Assembly: GCF_900109175.1 (NCBI RefSeq)
Contig: NZ_FNZE01000024.1
Span: 1 to 56,057 of the forward strand
DNA from: Pseudomonas linyingensis
GTDB lineage: Bacteria > Pseudomonadota > Gammaproteobacteria > Pseudomonadales > Pseudomonadaceae
Direction: 5' to 3'
DNA length: 56,057 nt
The notes below the pieces were generated by a model. The model searched no databases and was not told the DNA's origin. It saw only the letters and a program-made list of their open reading frames with translations. Below are positions 9,344-19,013 of the stretch, piece by piece (the first letter of the stretch is position 1; each line of letters begins with the position of its first letter). The position numbers and the translations under genes are program-made.

Positions 9344-12300
9344 TTAGCCGATGCGTGCCGCGCGGCGCGGGCGTTCCGGCTGCTGCTGTTGCTTCTCCGC
9401 ACGCTCCTGGCGCTGCTCCTGCTGCTGTCGGCGGCCTTCCTCGATCAGCACCTGGCCCACGGCTGCGCCGACCTGGCGCTTGAGGCCGTCGCGGCCCAGC
9501 TCGCTCTTGTTCGCCAGGTCGTTGAAGTCGGTGAAGCCCTTGGGGTTCGCCTGCTGCTCGCCCGGCGCGAAGATCGGGAAGATGGCCTTGCCGCCTACGG
9601 CCTTCGCGGCTTCCTCGGCCTTGGCGCGGCCGGGGTTGTGGCCGCGCTCGATCTCCTGGGCCTTGTCGTCGTCGCCGGCGATCACGATGGGCTTGTCGGG
9701 GAACTTCTCGCGCAGGGCGCGGGCCACGTGCGGCAGGTTGCCCGAGTCGAACGCGGCCACGGTGGCATGCCCCAGCCCTTCGGCCAGGCTCGCGGCCGTG
9801 GCATAGCCCTCGGCGATCACCAGCGCCGGCGCTGCGGCCAGCGCATCCATGCCGCCGACCGGGTGGAAGCATCCTTCCTTCTTGCTGTCCTTGGCGAACC
9901 GCTTGGTGCCGTCCTCCTGGATGTACTGCATCGTCCACTGCTTGCCGTCCACGTCGAAGGCGGGGATGTAGGTTTTCTGGCCCTCGCGGTCGGTGAACAC
10001 GCCGGCGTGGGCCTCGATGCCCTTGGCTTGCAGGTAGGGCGTCGGCTGCTCGACCGGCACCAGGTCGGGCATCTGGCGGCCGACGCGCTGCGCGGTGGCT
10101 TCCTGGAGCTTGTCTTGCTCGGCGGCACGCTGGGCCAGCTTCTCGGCCGCCTCGGCCTGGAGCTTGGCCTTCTCCTGGTCGCTCAAGGCGTAGCCCTTGC
10201 TCTTCCAGGTAATGTCCGTGCCGGTCTTGTTGTTGATGATCCGGCCGGCCGGGTGGCCGTCCAGGTGGCCGACATAGAAGCCATCGAGCGTGCCCTTCTT
10301 GCCGCCCTCGACCGGCACGCGATGCCGCTTGCCGTCCATGATCGGGTGATCGCCCTGGGCGTTGCTGCCGGTGAACAGGCCGGCGCTGCGCATGGCCTCG
10401 GCGAACTCTTCCCTTGGCGTCATCGCTGGCCCCTGCTGGGCCTGCACGTTCTCGGGCTTCCACTGTTCCAGCTTCGCCATGTCGGCGCGAGGGCCGGCAT
10501 ACCAGGACTTCGCGGCCTTGTCCCAAAGCGCGCCGGCGGCCTTGGCGGCGTTGCGCTGCTCGTAGGGCACGGCAAGGTACTGCCGGGCCTGCTGGACGGC
10601 CTGTGCGGCCTTCTGGCCGCCGTCCTGGGCCTCGGGTGCCTGCTGGGTCGGCTTGGCCTCTACGGCCGGCGTAGCGGCTCCCTGCGACCATTTGGCGAAG
10701 GGGGCCGCATCCACTCCCGCCGGCACGTACCAGGACTGTTCCTTGCGATCCCAGCGCGCTCCGAGCTGCTTGGCCTCGTCCTTCTCTTTGAACGGCACGC
10801 TGATGTACTGCCGTTCGGTTGCCTGGCTGGCCTGGGCCGGCTGCTGGTCGGCCGCAGCCACGCGCTGTTCCTGCGGTGCCTGGTGCTCCACGGAGTCGCC
10901 GCGCTCGTCATCGACCCGCTGGGAGTTCTTGGCTTCCTCGGCCGCGACGAACGCTTTGGCCTCCAGCGCCTTCCGGGCTTCTTTAGCCGCTGAAATGTCC
11001 TCGTCGGTGCTGTTCGGGTCGCGGCGGACGCGATCCTCTTGCACGCGGGCAAGCCGGGTCGCCTTCTCGTACTCGTCCGTCTGCGAATTGGCGTCGATCA
11101 GCGCCAGGCGGTCGGCCAGCTCGTCGGCCTCGCCCAGCGTGCGGGTGGCGGTGAGGTAGGCAAAGGCATCCTCGCCGAACTGCGCTTCGCCCTTCCGGGC
11201 GTACAGGTGGTACGCCTCCGGCGTCTCCGTGGCCAGGTCGGCGGCCCGCGTCTCGCCGTCACGCTCGACCACGCCGACAACCCGCACTTCACCCGTCCAG
11301 TCGTGGGGCAGGGGGAAGCCCAGCGCATCGTCGGCCGCCAGGTGGAAGGCTTGGCGGTCGCGCTCGCGTGAATTGGTGTTGCCGGTTGCCAGGTCAAGCC
11401 GCGTTGCAGCGACTACGGCATCCGGCCGGCGCTCTTCGACCAGGTGATCTATTGCGTCGTTGATCTTCGCTTCCAGCGGCTCCAGGTCGTAGGGCAGCTC
11501 GTGCCGCGTCCAGAACTCGTTTTGCGTGTTCATCGGCTGCATGCGATCCAGCACGTCCAGGGCGCGGTCGATCTGCTCCAGGGTCGCGCCTTCGAGCGCA
11601 CGGCCCACCGTGCCCAGCTCGACGTGCTTCAACATCCAGGCTTCGGCCTGGTCGGTCTGCTGGGGTACTTGCATCGTGGCCTCCTGACTCGCAACGGTTT
11701 GACGGGCATCGCGCACGGCCTCACGCCAGGCGTTCGACGCGGCCACGAAGGCATCGCCGGCCTTCTGCACGGCCTCATCGTCGTGCTGGGTCTTGTAGCG
11801 GGCATCGCCGGCGTTGTTCTCGCCATAGGCGCGCACCAGCTCGCGCTGGAAAGCATCGTCGGCAGCCTTCATGGCCTCGTGCTGCTCGGCCGTGCGTTCG
11901 GCCACGGACAAGGGCTTTGCCTCTTGCTCCTGGGCCAGCGCCGGCAGGGCCAGCAGTTGATCGGGCGCGTAGCTCTCCAGCTCGGCCAGGCTTCTGACCT
12001 GGTGCGGTTGTTCGTCTTGTTCGTGGAAGGCAAAGATGCGCTCGCCATCCGCCCACCGCGATTGCGCGTCCAGGTGAGAAACGATCTCCTGGCCGTGCTC
12101 GCGCAGCTCATCATTGAGCTGCTGGGCCTCGGCCTGCTGCGAGGCGATGCTGTAGATCGGCTCCAGGCCGTTCTTGACGCGCCGCTCGTCGGCGTACTGC
12201 TCGGCCTTGGCGTTGATCTGGCGGGCGATCTCTTCCGGCTTCTGGTCGCGGCCATCGGCATCGCCGATCACCTGGTCGCCCAGCTTCAACGTGACGTAGC

Positions 12301-14080
12301 GCCGGCGCTCGGCGTCGTCGTGGTAGCCGGCCGACAAGCGCCGCTCGCCGTTCGGGGTGGTCATGGTGCCCAGCGGCCCGACACCTTCAAAGGTGCGATG
12401 GACGGAATCCACACGGCCAGGCTCTTGCAAGCCGCTGTAGGCAACCTCCCAGCCGTGTTTTTCGACCAGGGCCTGGAGCGTCAAATCGGAGTAGTGCTGC
12501 TCGGGCTGCTGCACCTGGGCCTGCTCTTGTTCCTGAACCTGCTTCTGCTCGAAGGCCAGCACGTAGTCGTGAATCTTCTCGGCGTCGGCAGCGGCGCGGA
12601 ACACTTCCAGCGGCTCGTCTTGCAGGGCCTTGATCCAGGAACCGACATAGGCGGCGTGCTGGCCCGGATCGTGGCCGATGCCCAGCTCGTCGCCGACGAT
12701 CATGGAAGCGATCTCGGCGCGCAGCTCTTCCTTGGCGTACCCCTCGGAACCGAAGGGATGGGCCAGGTCGCGGTCAAGGCGGGACGGGTGGCCCGTCCAG
12801 TGGCCCAGCTCATGCAGGGCGGTCGCGTAGTAGTTGTCGGCGGTGGGGAACTGGCCCCGGTCGGGAAGGTGGATGCTGTCGGTCGCGGGCCGGTAGAACG
12901 CGCGATCACCAGGCGCGTGCGTGATCGACGCACCGGACGCTTTCAGGATGTGCTCGGCGCGCTCGACGGCGCTCCAGGTCTGTTCCTTCTTCTGGATCGG
13001 CGGCAGGCCGTCGATCTGCTCGGCGTTGAACACCGTGGCGAAGAACACGCGCGGGCGTTCGAGCTGCACGGTTTCCTTGACCGGCTCGCCCTTCGCGTTG
13101 AGAACGGGCCGGCCGCTCTCATCGACCTTGTTCTGTTCCTCGCTGAACTTCCAGTATTGGACAGGCGTTCCCTTCTCGCCCTTGCGAACCTGCGCGCCCA
13201 CGGCGGCGGCCTGCTTGTAGGTCATCCAACGGCCATCGCTGCGGCCCTGGGCCATCAAGTGAATGGCGTTGATGCCCTTGTACCGCTTGCCGGTGGTCGG
13301 GTTCATCGGCAGGTAGGCGTTCGGCTCGCCAGGCTCCCACGGCCGTTGCCACGGCGCGGTGCCTGCCTTGAGCTGCTCGATCAGTTTTTCGGCAACGACT
13401 TCATGAAATGGCTTCTTGGGTTCCATTGCTTCATCCCTTCGGAATAGTTCGTTGATCTGCGGAAAGGTCTGCTGCGTCCTGGAACGGTCGTGAAGGCCAT
13501 CCGCGACCATGCACACGATGTTGTGCAGGTCGGCGACTTGCATGGGCCGCACGCGGGCGATGCAGGTTTCCATGAATGACTGCTGGCCGCGCTCCAGCAC
13601 CTGGGCCTGGCCCGCGTGCTGGCCGGGCGCGATGCTTTCGCAATGCAGCGCCCAAACCTCTTCCGCGCGCACGTCCATCGAAGCGCCGGCATAGCGGCGG
13701 TTGATGTCCTCCCAGCGTGGTTTCAGGCTCGGTTCCTCGCGGGCGGCGATCAGGCCGTCCAGCAGGGCGCGTTTCTCGGCCGGCTTGAAGGTGTTGGCCC
13801 CGTAGTGGCCCAGCACTTCATGCCGCAGCGTCAGCACCAGGTCGGCGGCGTCGTCCATGTTCGCCAGGGGCACGTCCACGCGGCCACGGTAGGCCCGGCC
13901 GTTGTGGATCGTCTCCTTCGGGACATAGCCGCCCTTGAGGTCTGCCGGGACTTCTGCTGCCCGGTGGCCGTACAGCTCGCCGGTGTTGTCGCGGAACCGA
14001 TAGGCCAGCTCCAGCGCGCCGGGATAGTCTCGGACGAACGCCAGGGTGACGGCTTGCGCCTCGGCCTGGTTGATCGGCAT
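9344..14080 (-). CDS. traC: TraC DNA primase with metallopeptidase-like and DUF5710 domains
   Basis: 1578 residues. TraC primes the transferred strand and is itself sent to the recipient in RP4. In order: a zincin-associated N-terminal region, an ArdC-like domain (about 220-330: KKPFHEVVAEKLIEQL, PWQRPW), a zinc-protease motif ALHELGHWTGH (about 430), a long linker rich in acidic and Gln residues, two DUF5710 copies (YISVPFKEKDEAKQLGARW and YLAVPYEQRNAAKAAGALW), and a C-terminal Toprim primase with the EGYATA motif and VIAGDDD. AGGAGG sits ten bases upstream of the ATG. A shorter form could start at the Met of MTPREEFAEAM, as TraC2 does in RP4. It is longer than R751 TraC (about 1450). Confidence 0.92.
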   Translation of the reverse strand: MPINQAEAQAVTLAFVRDYPGALELAYRFRDNTGELYGHRAAEVPADLKGGYVPKETIHNGRAYRGRVDVPLANMDDAADLVLTLRHEVLGHYGANTFKPAEKRALLDGLIAAREEPSLKPRWEDINRRYAGASMDVRAEEVWALHCESIAPGQHAGQAQVLERGQQSFMETCIARVRPMQVADLHNIVCMVADGLHDRSRTQQTFPQINELFRRDEAMEPKKPFHEVVAEKLIEQLKAGTAPWQRPWEPGEPNAYLPMNPTTGKRYKGINAIHLMAQGRSDGRWMTYKQAAAVGAQVRKGEKGTPVQYWKFSEEQNKVDESGRPVLNAKGEPVKETVQLERPRVFFATVFNAEQIDGLPPIQKKEQTWSAVERAEHILKASGASITHAPGDRAFYRPATDSIHLPDRGQFPTADNYYATALHELGHWTGHPSRLDRDLAHPFGSEGYAKEELRAEIASMIVGDELGIGHDPGQHAAYVGSWIKALQDEPLEVFRAAADAEKIHDYVLAFEQKQVQEQEQAQVQQPEQHYSDLTLQALVEKHGWEVAYSGLQEPGRVDSVHRTFEGVGPLGTMTTPNGERRLSAGYHDDAERRRYVTLKLGDQVIGDADGRDQKPEEIARQINAKAEQYADERRVKNGLEPIYSIASQQAEAQQLNDELREHGQEIVSHLDAQSRWADGERIFAFHEQDEQPHQVRSLAELESYAPDQLLALPALAQEQEAKPLSVAERTAEQHEAMKAADDAFQRELVRAYGENNAGDARYKTQHDDEAVQKAGDAFVAASNAWREAVRDARQTVASQEATMQVPQQTDQAEAWMLKHVELGTVGRALEGATLEQIDRALDVLDRMQPMNTQNEFWTRHELPYDLEPLEAKINDAIDHLVEERRPDAVVAATRLDLATGNTNSRERDRQAFHLAADDALGFPLPHDWTGEVRVVGVVERDGETRAADLATETPEAYHLYARKGEAQFGEDAFAYLTATRTLGEADELADRLALIDANSQTDEYEKATRLARVQEDRVRRDPNSTDEDISAAKEARKALEAKAFVAAEEAKNSQRVDDERGDSVEHQAPQEQRVAAADQQPAQASQATERQYISVPFKEKDEAKQLGARWDRKEQSWYVPAGVDAAPFAKWSQGAATPAVEAKPTQQAPEAQDGGQKAAQAVQQARQYLAVPYEQRNAAKAAGALWDKAAKSWYAGPRADMAKLEQWKPENVQAQQGPAMTPREEFAEAMRSAGLFTGSNAQGDHPIMDGKRHRVPVEGGKKGTLDGFYVGHLDGHPAGRIINNKTGTDITWKSKGYALSDQEKAKLQAEAAEKLAQRAAEQDKLQEATAQRVGRQMPDLVPVEQPTPYLQAKGIEAHAGVFTDREGQKTYIPAFDVDGKQWTMQYIQEDGTKRFAKDSKKEGCFHPVGGMDALAAAPALVIAEGYATAASLAEGLGHATVAAFDSGNLPHVARALREKFPDKPIVIAGDDDKAQEIERGHNPGRAKAEEAAKAVGGKAIFPIFAPGEQQANPKGFTDFNDLANKSELGRDGLKRQVGAAVGQVLIEEGRRQQQEQRQERAEKQQQQPERPRRAARIG

Positions 14081-14083
14081 GGG

Positions 14084-14476
14084 TTAGCCCTCCTGCGCCT
14101 TCTTGCGCGCGATGGCCTCGTCCAGCGATTCGCCCGGCTTCCAGTCGTACAGCTCGCGGATGTTGGTCGTATTGACGAAGGGCGGAAGGTCGTCGCTCGG
14201 GCCGCCTTCGGTGATGAAGGCCGGGGCCTGGTCGTCGCCCTGCGAGGCCAGGGCCGCCAGGTCGTCGCCGCTCTCTGCGGCGTCCTGCTCGCTCAATGCG
14301 TCCTCCACGAACGCGCCGGCGCGCTCGGCTTCCTCGGGGTCGAACTCGGCCTGGTAGCCGGGCGTCGCCGCGTCGGCCAGCTTCTCGCGCAGCGCGCCGG
14401 CGGCGGCCGCGTTGTCGTCAATGGCGGGCAGCTCGGGCAGCACGTCATCGGCCTGGGTGGTGTTTTGCTGGTTCAT
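14084..14476 (-). CDS. traD: TraD, small acidic transfer protein
   Basis: 130 residues, very acidic, with no catalytic motif that I recognise. The C-terminal part ([25 protein letters not shown]) is the most ordered-looking. Identified by position between traE and traC and by its end only three bases before the traC start. I chose 14476 over the ATG at 14482 because AAGGAG is seven bases from the former and only one from the latter. TraD is dispensable for RP4 transfer and its role is unknown. Confidence 0.8.
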   Translation of the reverse strand: MNQQNTTQADDVLPELPAIDDNAAAAGALREKLADAATPGYQAEFDPEEAERAGAFVEDALSEQDAAESGDDLAALASQGDDQAPAFITEGGPSDDLPPFVNTTNIRELYDWKPGESLDEAIARKKAQEG

Positions 14477-14500
14477 GGTCATGCTCCTTCGTCTTGGTGG

Positions 14501-16561
14501 TTACTCGGCTGGGCCATTGCGGCCCTTGCTGTAGTCGGGCCGGCCTTTCAGGTCGGGATAGGTCTGCTTGCACGTGGGGAAGTTGCTGCATCCCCACCAG
14601 AATTGCCCCTTGCGCTTGGCCGGCCTGCGCGACAAGCCATTGCCGCAAGCCATGCACTTGTGCAGGGACGAAACCGGCGTGGCTTCCTTGCCGCCGGCGA
14701 TGCTCACGGCTCCGCTGTTGGCCTTCGCCACCTGGTCGCGGATGAACGCCTCTTGCTTCGTAATGAAGGCGTCCAGGGCCGCCGTGCCCAGCTCGACGCC
14801 CTTCAACATGCGTTCGTAAAGGGCGGTCAGCACCGGGCTTCGCACCACCTCGGGCAGCGCGTCGATGACGCTGCGGCCCAGCGTCGTGCTGACGATCTGC
14901 TTGCCCTTGGTTTCCAGGAACTCGCGGCGTTTCAGCTCGGAAATGATGGATGCGCGCGTGGCGGACGTGCCGATGCCATCGCCTTCGCGCAGCATCTTCT
15001 TGTGCTCCGGGTCGCTCACGAACTTGTGGATGTTCTCCATCGCGCGAATCAGCGTGCCCTCGGTGAAGCGCGCCGGCGGCTTGGTTTTCGCATCGCGTCG
15101 GGTGGCCTCGGTGCAGGTCACACCGTCGCCTTGCTTCATCGGTGGCAGGGTCTGCGCGCCGTTCTCGTCGTCGCCTTCCTTGGCGTCCTCTTCGTCGGCC
15201 TGCTCGAACACGTCACGCCAGCCGTTGCGCGTGACCACCTTGCCGGACGCGGCGAAGTTCTCGCCGGCGATCTCCACGCCGACCGTGGTTTGCATGTACT
15301 CGTGCAGCGGGTAGAACTGCGCCAGGTAGGCGCGGACGATCAGCTCGTAGATGTTGCGCTCGCGCTCGCTCAAGCCGGCCTTGCTGCCTTTCTGCATGGT
15401 CGGCACGATGCCGTGGTGGGCGGTGATCTTCGAGTCGTCCCACGTCTTGGACTTGATGCGCGGGTCGGCAGCATCGACCAGGCCGGCCAGCTCGGGGTTC
15501 ACGTGCTTGACGGCCTCCAGGACGCGCGGCGCGTCGGCGTGCTGCGACTCCGGCAGGTAGGCGCAGTCGGTGCGCGGGTAGCTGGTCAGCTTGTGCGTCT
15601 CGTAGAGCGCCTGGCAGGTGTTCAGCACGTCCTCGGCGCTGTACCCGTAGCGCGCGGACGCCAGCGCGGTAATGTCGGACAGCGCGAAGGCCAGCGGCTG
15701 GTTCTTCTTCTTGGCTTCCTGCTTGTAGGTGGCGATGGTGCCCGGCTGGCCCTTGACGGCGGCCACCAGGGCATCCGCGACGGCGGTATCAACAAGGCGG
15801 CCTTCGCTGTCCAGGCCGGCTTGATCTTCCTTCGCTTTCCAGGCGGCGGCGAAGCTGCCGCCGGCGTGCTCGACCACGGCCTTGATGGTGTGGTACGGCA
15901 CCGGCTTGAACGCCTCGATCTCGCGGTCGCGGCCGACAACAAGCGCGAGCGTCGGGGTCTGCACGCGGCCCACGGTCAGCAGGGCGCGCGAACCGCCGCG
16001 CTGCGCCCGCAGGGTGTAGGCGCGACTTAGGTTCATGCCGATCAGCCAGTCGGCCCGCTGCCGCCCGCGTGCGGCATCGGCCCAGCCCTTGTACGTGGTG
16101 TTTTCCTTCAAGGCGGCCAGGCCGCGCTTGACGGAAACCGAATCCTGGGCAGACACCCAAAAGCGGCGCGCCGGCTTGCTGCTCTTGAAGTGCTCCAGCA
16201 CTTCATCGACCAGCAACTGGCCTTCACGGTCGGGGTCGCCGGCGTTGACGATCTCCTTGGCTTCTTTCAGCAGCTTGCCGATCACGGCGAGCTGCTTCTT
16301 GGCATCGTCCTTCGGGTGAAGAACCCACGTCTGCGGGATGATGGGCAGCTCATCGACGCGCCATAGCTTCTTGCCTGATTTGCCGGTCGGCACGTCATCG
16401 GGCGTGTACTCGTCCGGGTCGGCCTGCTCCAGCATGTGCCCAAAGCACCAGGTCACTTTGTCGCCGCCGCACTCGATGAAGCCGTCGCCCTTGCCGGTGA
16501 TGCCCAGCTCGCCGGCGATGGCTTTTGCGACGGATGGTTTTTCCGCGATGAACAGTCGCAT
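14501..16561 (-). CDS. traE: TraE, topoisomerase III-like protein
   Basis: 686 residues. Type IA topoisomerase fold: Toprim start EKPSVAKAIAGELG, acidic motif GDPDREGQLL (about 110), RAKGW-type region, catalytic-tyrosine motif TSYPRTDCAYLP (about 325), and a C-terminal Cys4-type finger (CMACGNGL, then WWGCSNFPTC). It probably relaxes or decatenates DNA during transfer. TraE is not essential for RP4 transfer. Start and stop are 14-24 bases from its neighbours in the traF-traE-traD-traC operon. Confidence 0.93.
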   Translation of the reverse strand: MRLFIAEKPSVAKAIAGELGITGKGDGFIECGGDKVTWCFGHMLEQADPDEYTPDDVPTGKSGKKLWRVDELPIIPQTWVLHPKDDAKKQLAVIGKLLKEAKEIVNAGDPDREGQLLVDEVLEHFKSSKPARRFWVSAQDSVSVKRGLAALKENTTYKGWADAARGRQRADWLIGMNLSRAYTLRAQRGGSRALLTVGRVQTPTLALVVGRDREIEAFKPVPYHTIKAVVEHAGGSFAAAWKAKEDQAGLDSEGRLVDTAVADALVAAVKGQPGTIATYKQEAKKKNQPLAFALSDITALASARYGYSAEDVLNTCQALYETHKLTSYPRTDCAYLPESQHADAPRVLEAVKHVNPELAGLVDAADPRIKSKTWDDSKITAHHGIVPTMQKGSKAGLSERERNIYELIVRAYLAQFYPLHEYMQTTVGVEIAGENFAASGKVVTRNGWRDVFEQADEEDAKEGDDENGAQTLPPMKQGDGVTCTEATRRDAKTKPPARFTEGTLIRAMENIHKFVSDPEHKKMLREGDGIGTSATRASIISELKRREFLETKGKQIVSTTLGRSVIDALPEVVRSPVLTALYERMLKGVELGTAALDAFITKQEAFIRDQVAKANSGAVSIAGGKEATPVSSLHKCMACGNGLSRRPAKRKGQFWWGCSNFPTCKQTYPDLKGRPDYSKGRNGPAE

Positions 16562-16575
16562 GGTGGTTTCCTCCC

Positions 16576-17112
16576 CTACCAGGTGATGACCGGACGGATC
16601 ACGGTCTGAACTTGAGAACGATTGATCGGGCCGAAGTAGCGGCCGTCGAAAGACGTGTCGCTCACGTCCGACATAAGCAGCAGCTCGGCATTGCCCAGCG
16701 TGTAGGTGCTGGCCTGGAAGCGCGGCAAGGGCCGACCGGACTTGTCGGCCTGGATGGGCTTGCTATGTGGCAGCAGCTCGCCATTGACGCGCACGCCGTC
16801 ATCGGCCACCGATACGGCATCGTCTTTAGCGGCTAAAACGCGCTTCATCATGTAGCCGTAGTCGCCTGGGCAGAACCCGGCCCCGATGTAGCCCCTTTCC
16901 TTGGCGTCATCGAACACGCCGACCTTCGGCGGGCACCAAAGCACGTAAGCGCCCCGCTCCACCGGCGCGCTGCTCGTCCAGTACAGGCCGACCGGAATGC
17001 TCTTGGTGGTGTTGATGCGGGCACCGGCGGCATAGCTGCCGGCGGCCAGCACCAGGGCGGCCAGGCCGGCGACGGCTACGCCTTTCGTGATGCGTTTCAG
17101 GATGCGGCTCAT
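16576..17112 (-). CDS. traF: TraF, pilin maturation and cyclisation protease
   Basis: 178 residues, same length as RP4 TraF. It is a membrane-bound signal-peptidase-like serine protease that removes the last four residues of the TrbC propilin and joins its ends. N-terminal membrane segment at 10-30. The likely catalytic Ser38 lies in NTTKSIPVGLYW and Lys90 in YGYMMKRVLAAKDD, each one residue offset from RP4 Ser37 and Lys89. Overlaps the traG stop by four bases (ATGA). A KorB operator lies inside the gene. Confidence 0.93.
   Translation of the reverse strand: MSRILKRITKGVAVAGLAALVLAAGSYAAGARINTTKSIPVGLYWTSSAPVERGAYVLWCPPKVGVFDDAKERGYIGAGFCPGDYGYMMKRVLAAKDDAVSVADDGVRVNGELLPHSKPIQADKSGRPLPRFQASTYTLGNAELLLMSDVSDTSFDGRYFGPINRSQVQTVIRPVITW
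16825..16837. promoter_or_regulatory. KorB operator (OB) inside traF
   Basis: Exact TTTAGCGGCTAAA. It is read as codons of the VLAAKDD segment just after catalytic Lys90. Confidence 0.85.
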
Positions 17113-19013
17113 ATCGTGATGCCCTCCCCTGCCTCGACAACCTGGCGCAGCCGGTCGGTGGCCTTCGGCGCGGGGATCGAGGCCCGCGCCTGAAACACCG
17201 GGTCTTTGAAGTACAGCGGCTGCTTGCCGTAGATGGCGGGGTAGCCCGCGACGTAGATCACCATGTCGCCGGCTTCCTCGATCTCGCCCTTGTCGTTCTT
17301 CTTCGGCCCCGGCATCCGCAGGCATTCATCGGGCGTCAGCAAGGGGCGCTGCACTTCCTGGTAGGTGCGCGACACCTGGCCCAGCATCGCCGCCGTGCGG
17401 CGGCCGCTGGTCGTGATCTGCTCCTTCACCACGGTGGTCTGCCCGGTCAGTCGGGACAGGTGTTCGGCTGTCTCGACGCGGTTGGGCGGGTAGGCGTTCT
17501 GCACGTGGCAGTTCGACGTGATGCTTTCGTCGTGGCCGTAGCCCGTCTCGCGGCTTCGGAGCTGGTTAATGTCCTGGCAAATCAGGTAGCACTTGATGCC
17601 GTAGCCGGCGACGAAGGCCAGCGACTCTTGCATGATTTCGAGCTTCCCGAGGCTCGGGAACTCGTCCAGCATCATCAGCAGCCGGTGCTTGTAGTGGGCC
17701 ACCGGCCGGCCGTTCTCGAAGTCCATCTTGTCGGCCAGCAGGCGCACGATCATGTTCACCATGACGCGCACCAGCGGCCGCAGGCGGGCCTTGTCGTTGG
17801 GCTGCGTGACGATGTACAGGCTCACCGGGTCGTCGGAGTGCATCAGGTCTTTGATGCGGAAGTCCGACCGGCTCACGCTGCGCGCCACCACTGGATCGCG
17901 GTACAGGGCCAAATAGGATTTGGCCGTGGACAGCACCGATCCGGCTTCTTCCTCTGGCCGATCCATCATGTCGCGGGCGGCCGATCCGATGGCGTGGTGG
18001 TTCTGACCGTCCACGTGCCCGTAGGTGGTCATTTCCATCCATAGCTCGCCAATGTCCCGGTTCGGGTCGGCCAGCATGGCATCGACCGATGGCAGCGTGG
18101 CCGTGCCGCCGTCGTTCCTGGCCTTGTAGAGCGCGTGCAGGATGACGCCGACCAGGAGCGCGAAGGCGGTCTTTTGCCAGTGGGAATCCAGGCCCTTGCC
18201 GTCCGGGTCAACTATCAAAGTTGCTAGGTTCTGCACGTCGCCGACTTCGGCCTCGGTGCCGACGCGGATTTCGTCCAGCGGGTTCCAGCACACGCCGCCC
18301 GAGCTGCTGGCCGGCTCGAAGCGCAGCACCTTGTTCTTCGCGTGCTTCTGCCGCCAGCCGGCGGTCAGCGCCCACAACTCGCCCTTCAAGTCGGTGATGA
18401 CGCTGCTTGCGCCCCACGAAAGCAGCGTCGGCACCACCAGGCCGACGCCCTTGCCGCTTCGCGTCGGCGCGTAGGTCAGCACGTGCTCGGGGCCGCTGTG
18501 CCGCAGGTAGTAGAAATTGCCGTCCTTGTCCTGCCAGCCGCCGACATAGACGCCGGTGGCGGTGGGTGCGTCCTTGCCGGTCACGATCTCCAGGACGTTC
18601 CGCTCGCGCGGCAGCAGGCCGGCCGCCTGAATGTCCTTCTTTTCGGCCCAGCGGGCCGAACCGTGCAGGTATTCGTTCGCCTTCGAGCTGTTGGACGTGA
18701 CGACTTTCGCCACGGCCACACCCAGCAGGCCCACGGTGGCAGTCACCATGCCGATGCTGCCGGCCCGCATGATCTCGTCGGGGTACTGGCTGTACCACTT
18801 CGCCGACCAGTTCAGGATCGACCAGGGCGCGTACACGTGCCCGAGGTTGGCCCCGAGGCTCGCGTGATACTGGAACGTGTAGGCGAAGAACTGTGTCGCG
18901 GCCTGGAGGCCGCCGACCAGGGACACCCCGCCGAGGATCGGCAGCAACTTGCTGGGCTTCGGCTTCGCGCTGCGAACCTGCGGCCCCACGGCGTTGTTCA
19001 TCTTTATTTTCAT
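17109..19013 (-). CDS. traG: TraG coupling protein (VirD4-type)
   Basis: 634 residues. Hexameric inner-membrane ATPase that links the relaxosome to the Trb channel. N-terminal transmembrane segments (LPILGGVSLVGGL and IGMVTATVGLLGVAVAKV), Walker A in APTRSGKGVGLVVPTLL (about 190), TraG-family motif ITDLKGELW, Walker B in LLMMLDEFPSLG (about 445). Nearly residue-for-residue like RP4 TraG in the core. Overlaps traI by three bases and traF by four, indicating translational coupling. Confidence 0.95.
   Translation of the reverse strand: MKIKMNNAVGPQVRSAKPKPSKLLPILGGVSLVGGLQAATQFFAYTFQYHASLGANLGHVYAPWSILNWSAKWYSQYPDEIMRAGSIGMVTATVGLLGVAVAKVVTSNSSKANEYLHGSARWAEKKDIQAAGLLPRERNVLEIVTGKDAPTATGVYVGGWQDKDGNFYYLRHSGPEHVLTYAPTRSGKGVGLVVPTLLSWGASSVITDLKGELWALTAGWRQKHAKNKVLRFEPASSSGGVCWNPLDEIRVGTEAEVGDVQNLATLIVDPDGKGLDSHWQKTAFALLVGVILHALYKARNDGGTATLPSVDAMLADPNRDIGELWMEMTTYGHVDGQNHHAIGSAARDMMDRPEEEAGSVLSTAKSYLALYRDPVVARSVSRSDFRIKDLMHSDDPVSLYIVTQPNDKARLRPLVRVMVNMIVRLLADKMDFENGRPVAHYKHRLLMMLDEFPSLGKLEIMQESLAFVAGYGIKCYLICQDINQLRSRETGYGHDESITSNCHVQNAYPPNRVETAEHLSRLTGQTTVVKEQITTSGRRTAAMLGQVSRTYQEVQRPLLTPDECLRMPGPKKNDKGEIEEAGDMVIYVAGYPAIYGKQPLYFKDPVFQARASIPAPKATDRLRQVVEAGEGITI

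Noticed and set aside
10983..10995. KorB-like site TTTAGCCGCTGAA inside traC
   Set aside because: Mismatch breaks the right arm of the palindrome; probably ordinary coding sequence.
11444..13447. Long plus-strand open frame opposite traC (667 codons)
   Set aside because: It is the GC-rich antisense shadow of traC: no family, Leu/Gly/Arg-rich composition, no ribosome site.
13616..16030. 804-codon plus-strand open frame across traC, traD and traE
   Set aside because: Crosses three well-identified genes in antisense and shows no conserved motif.
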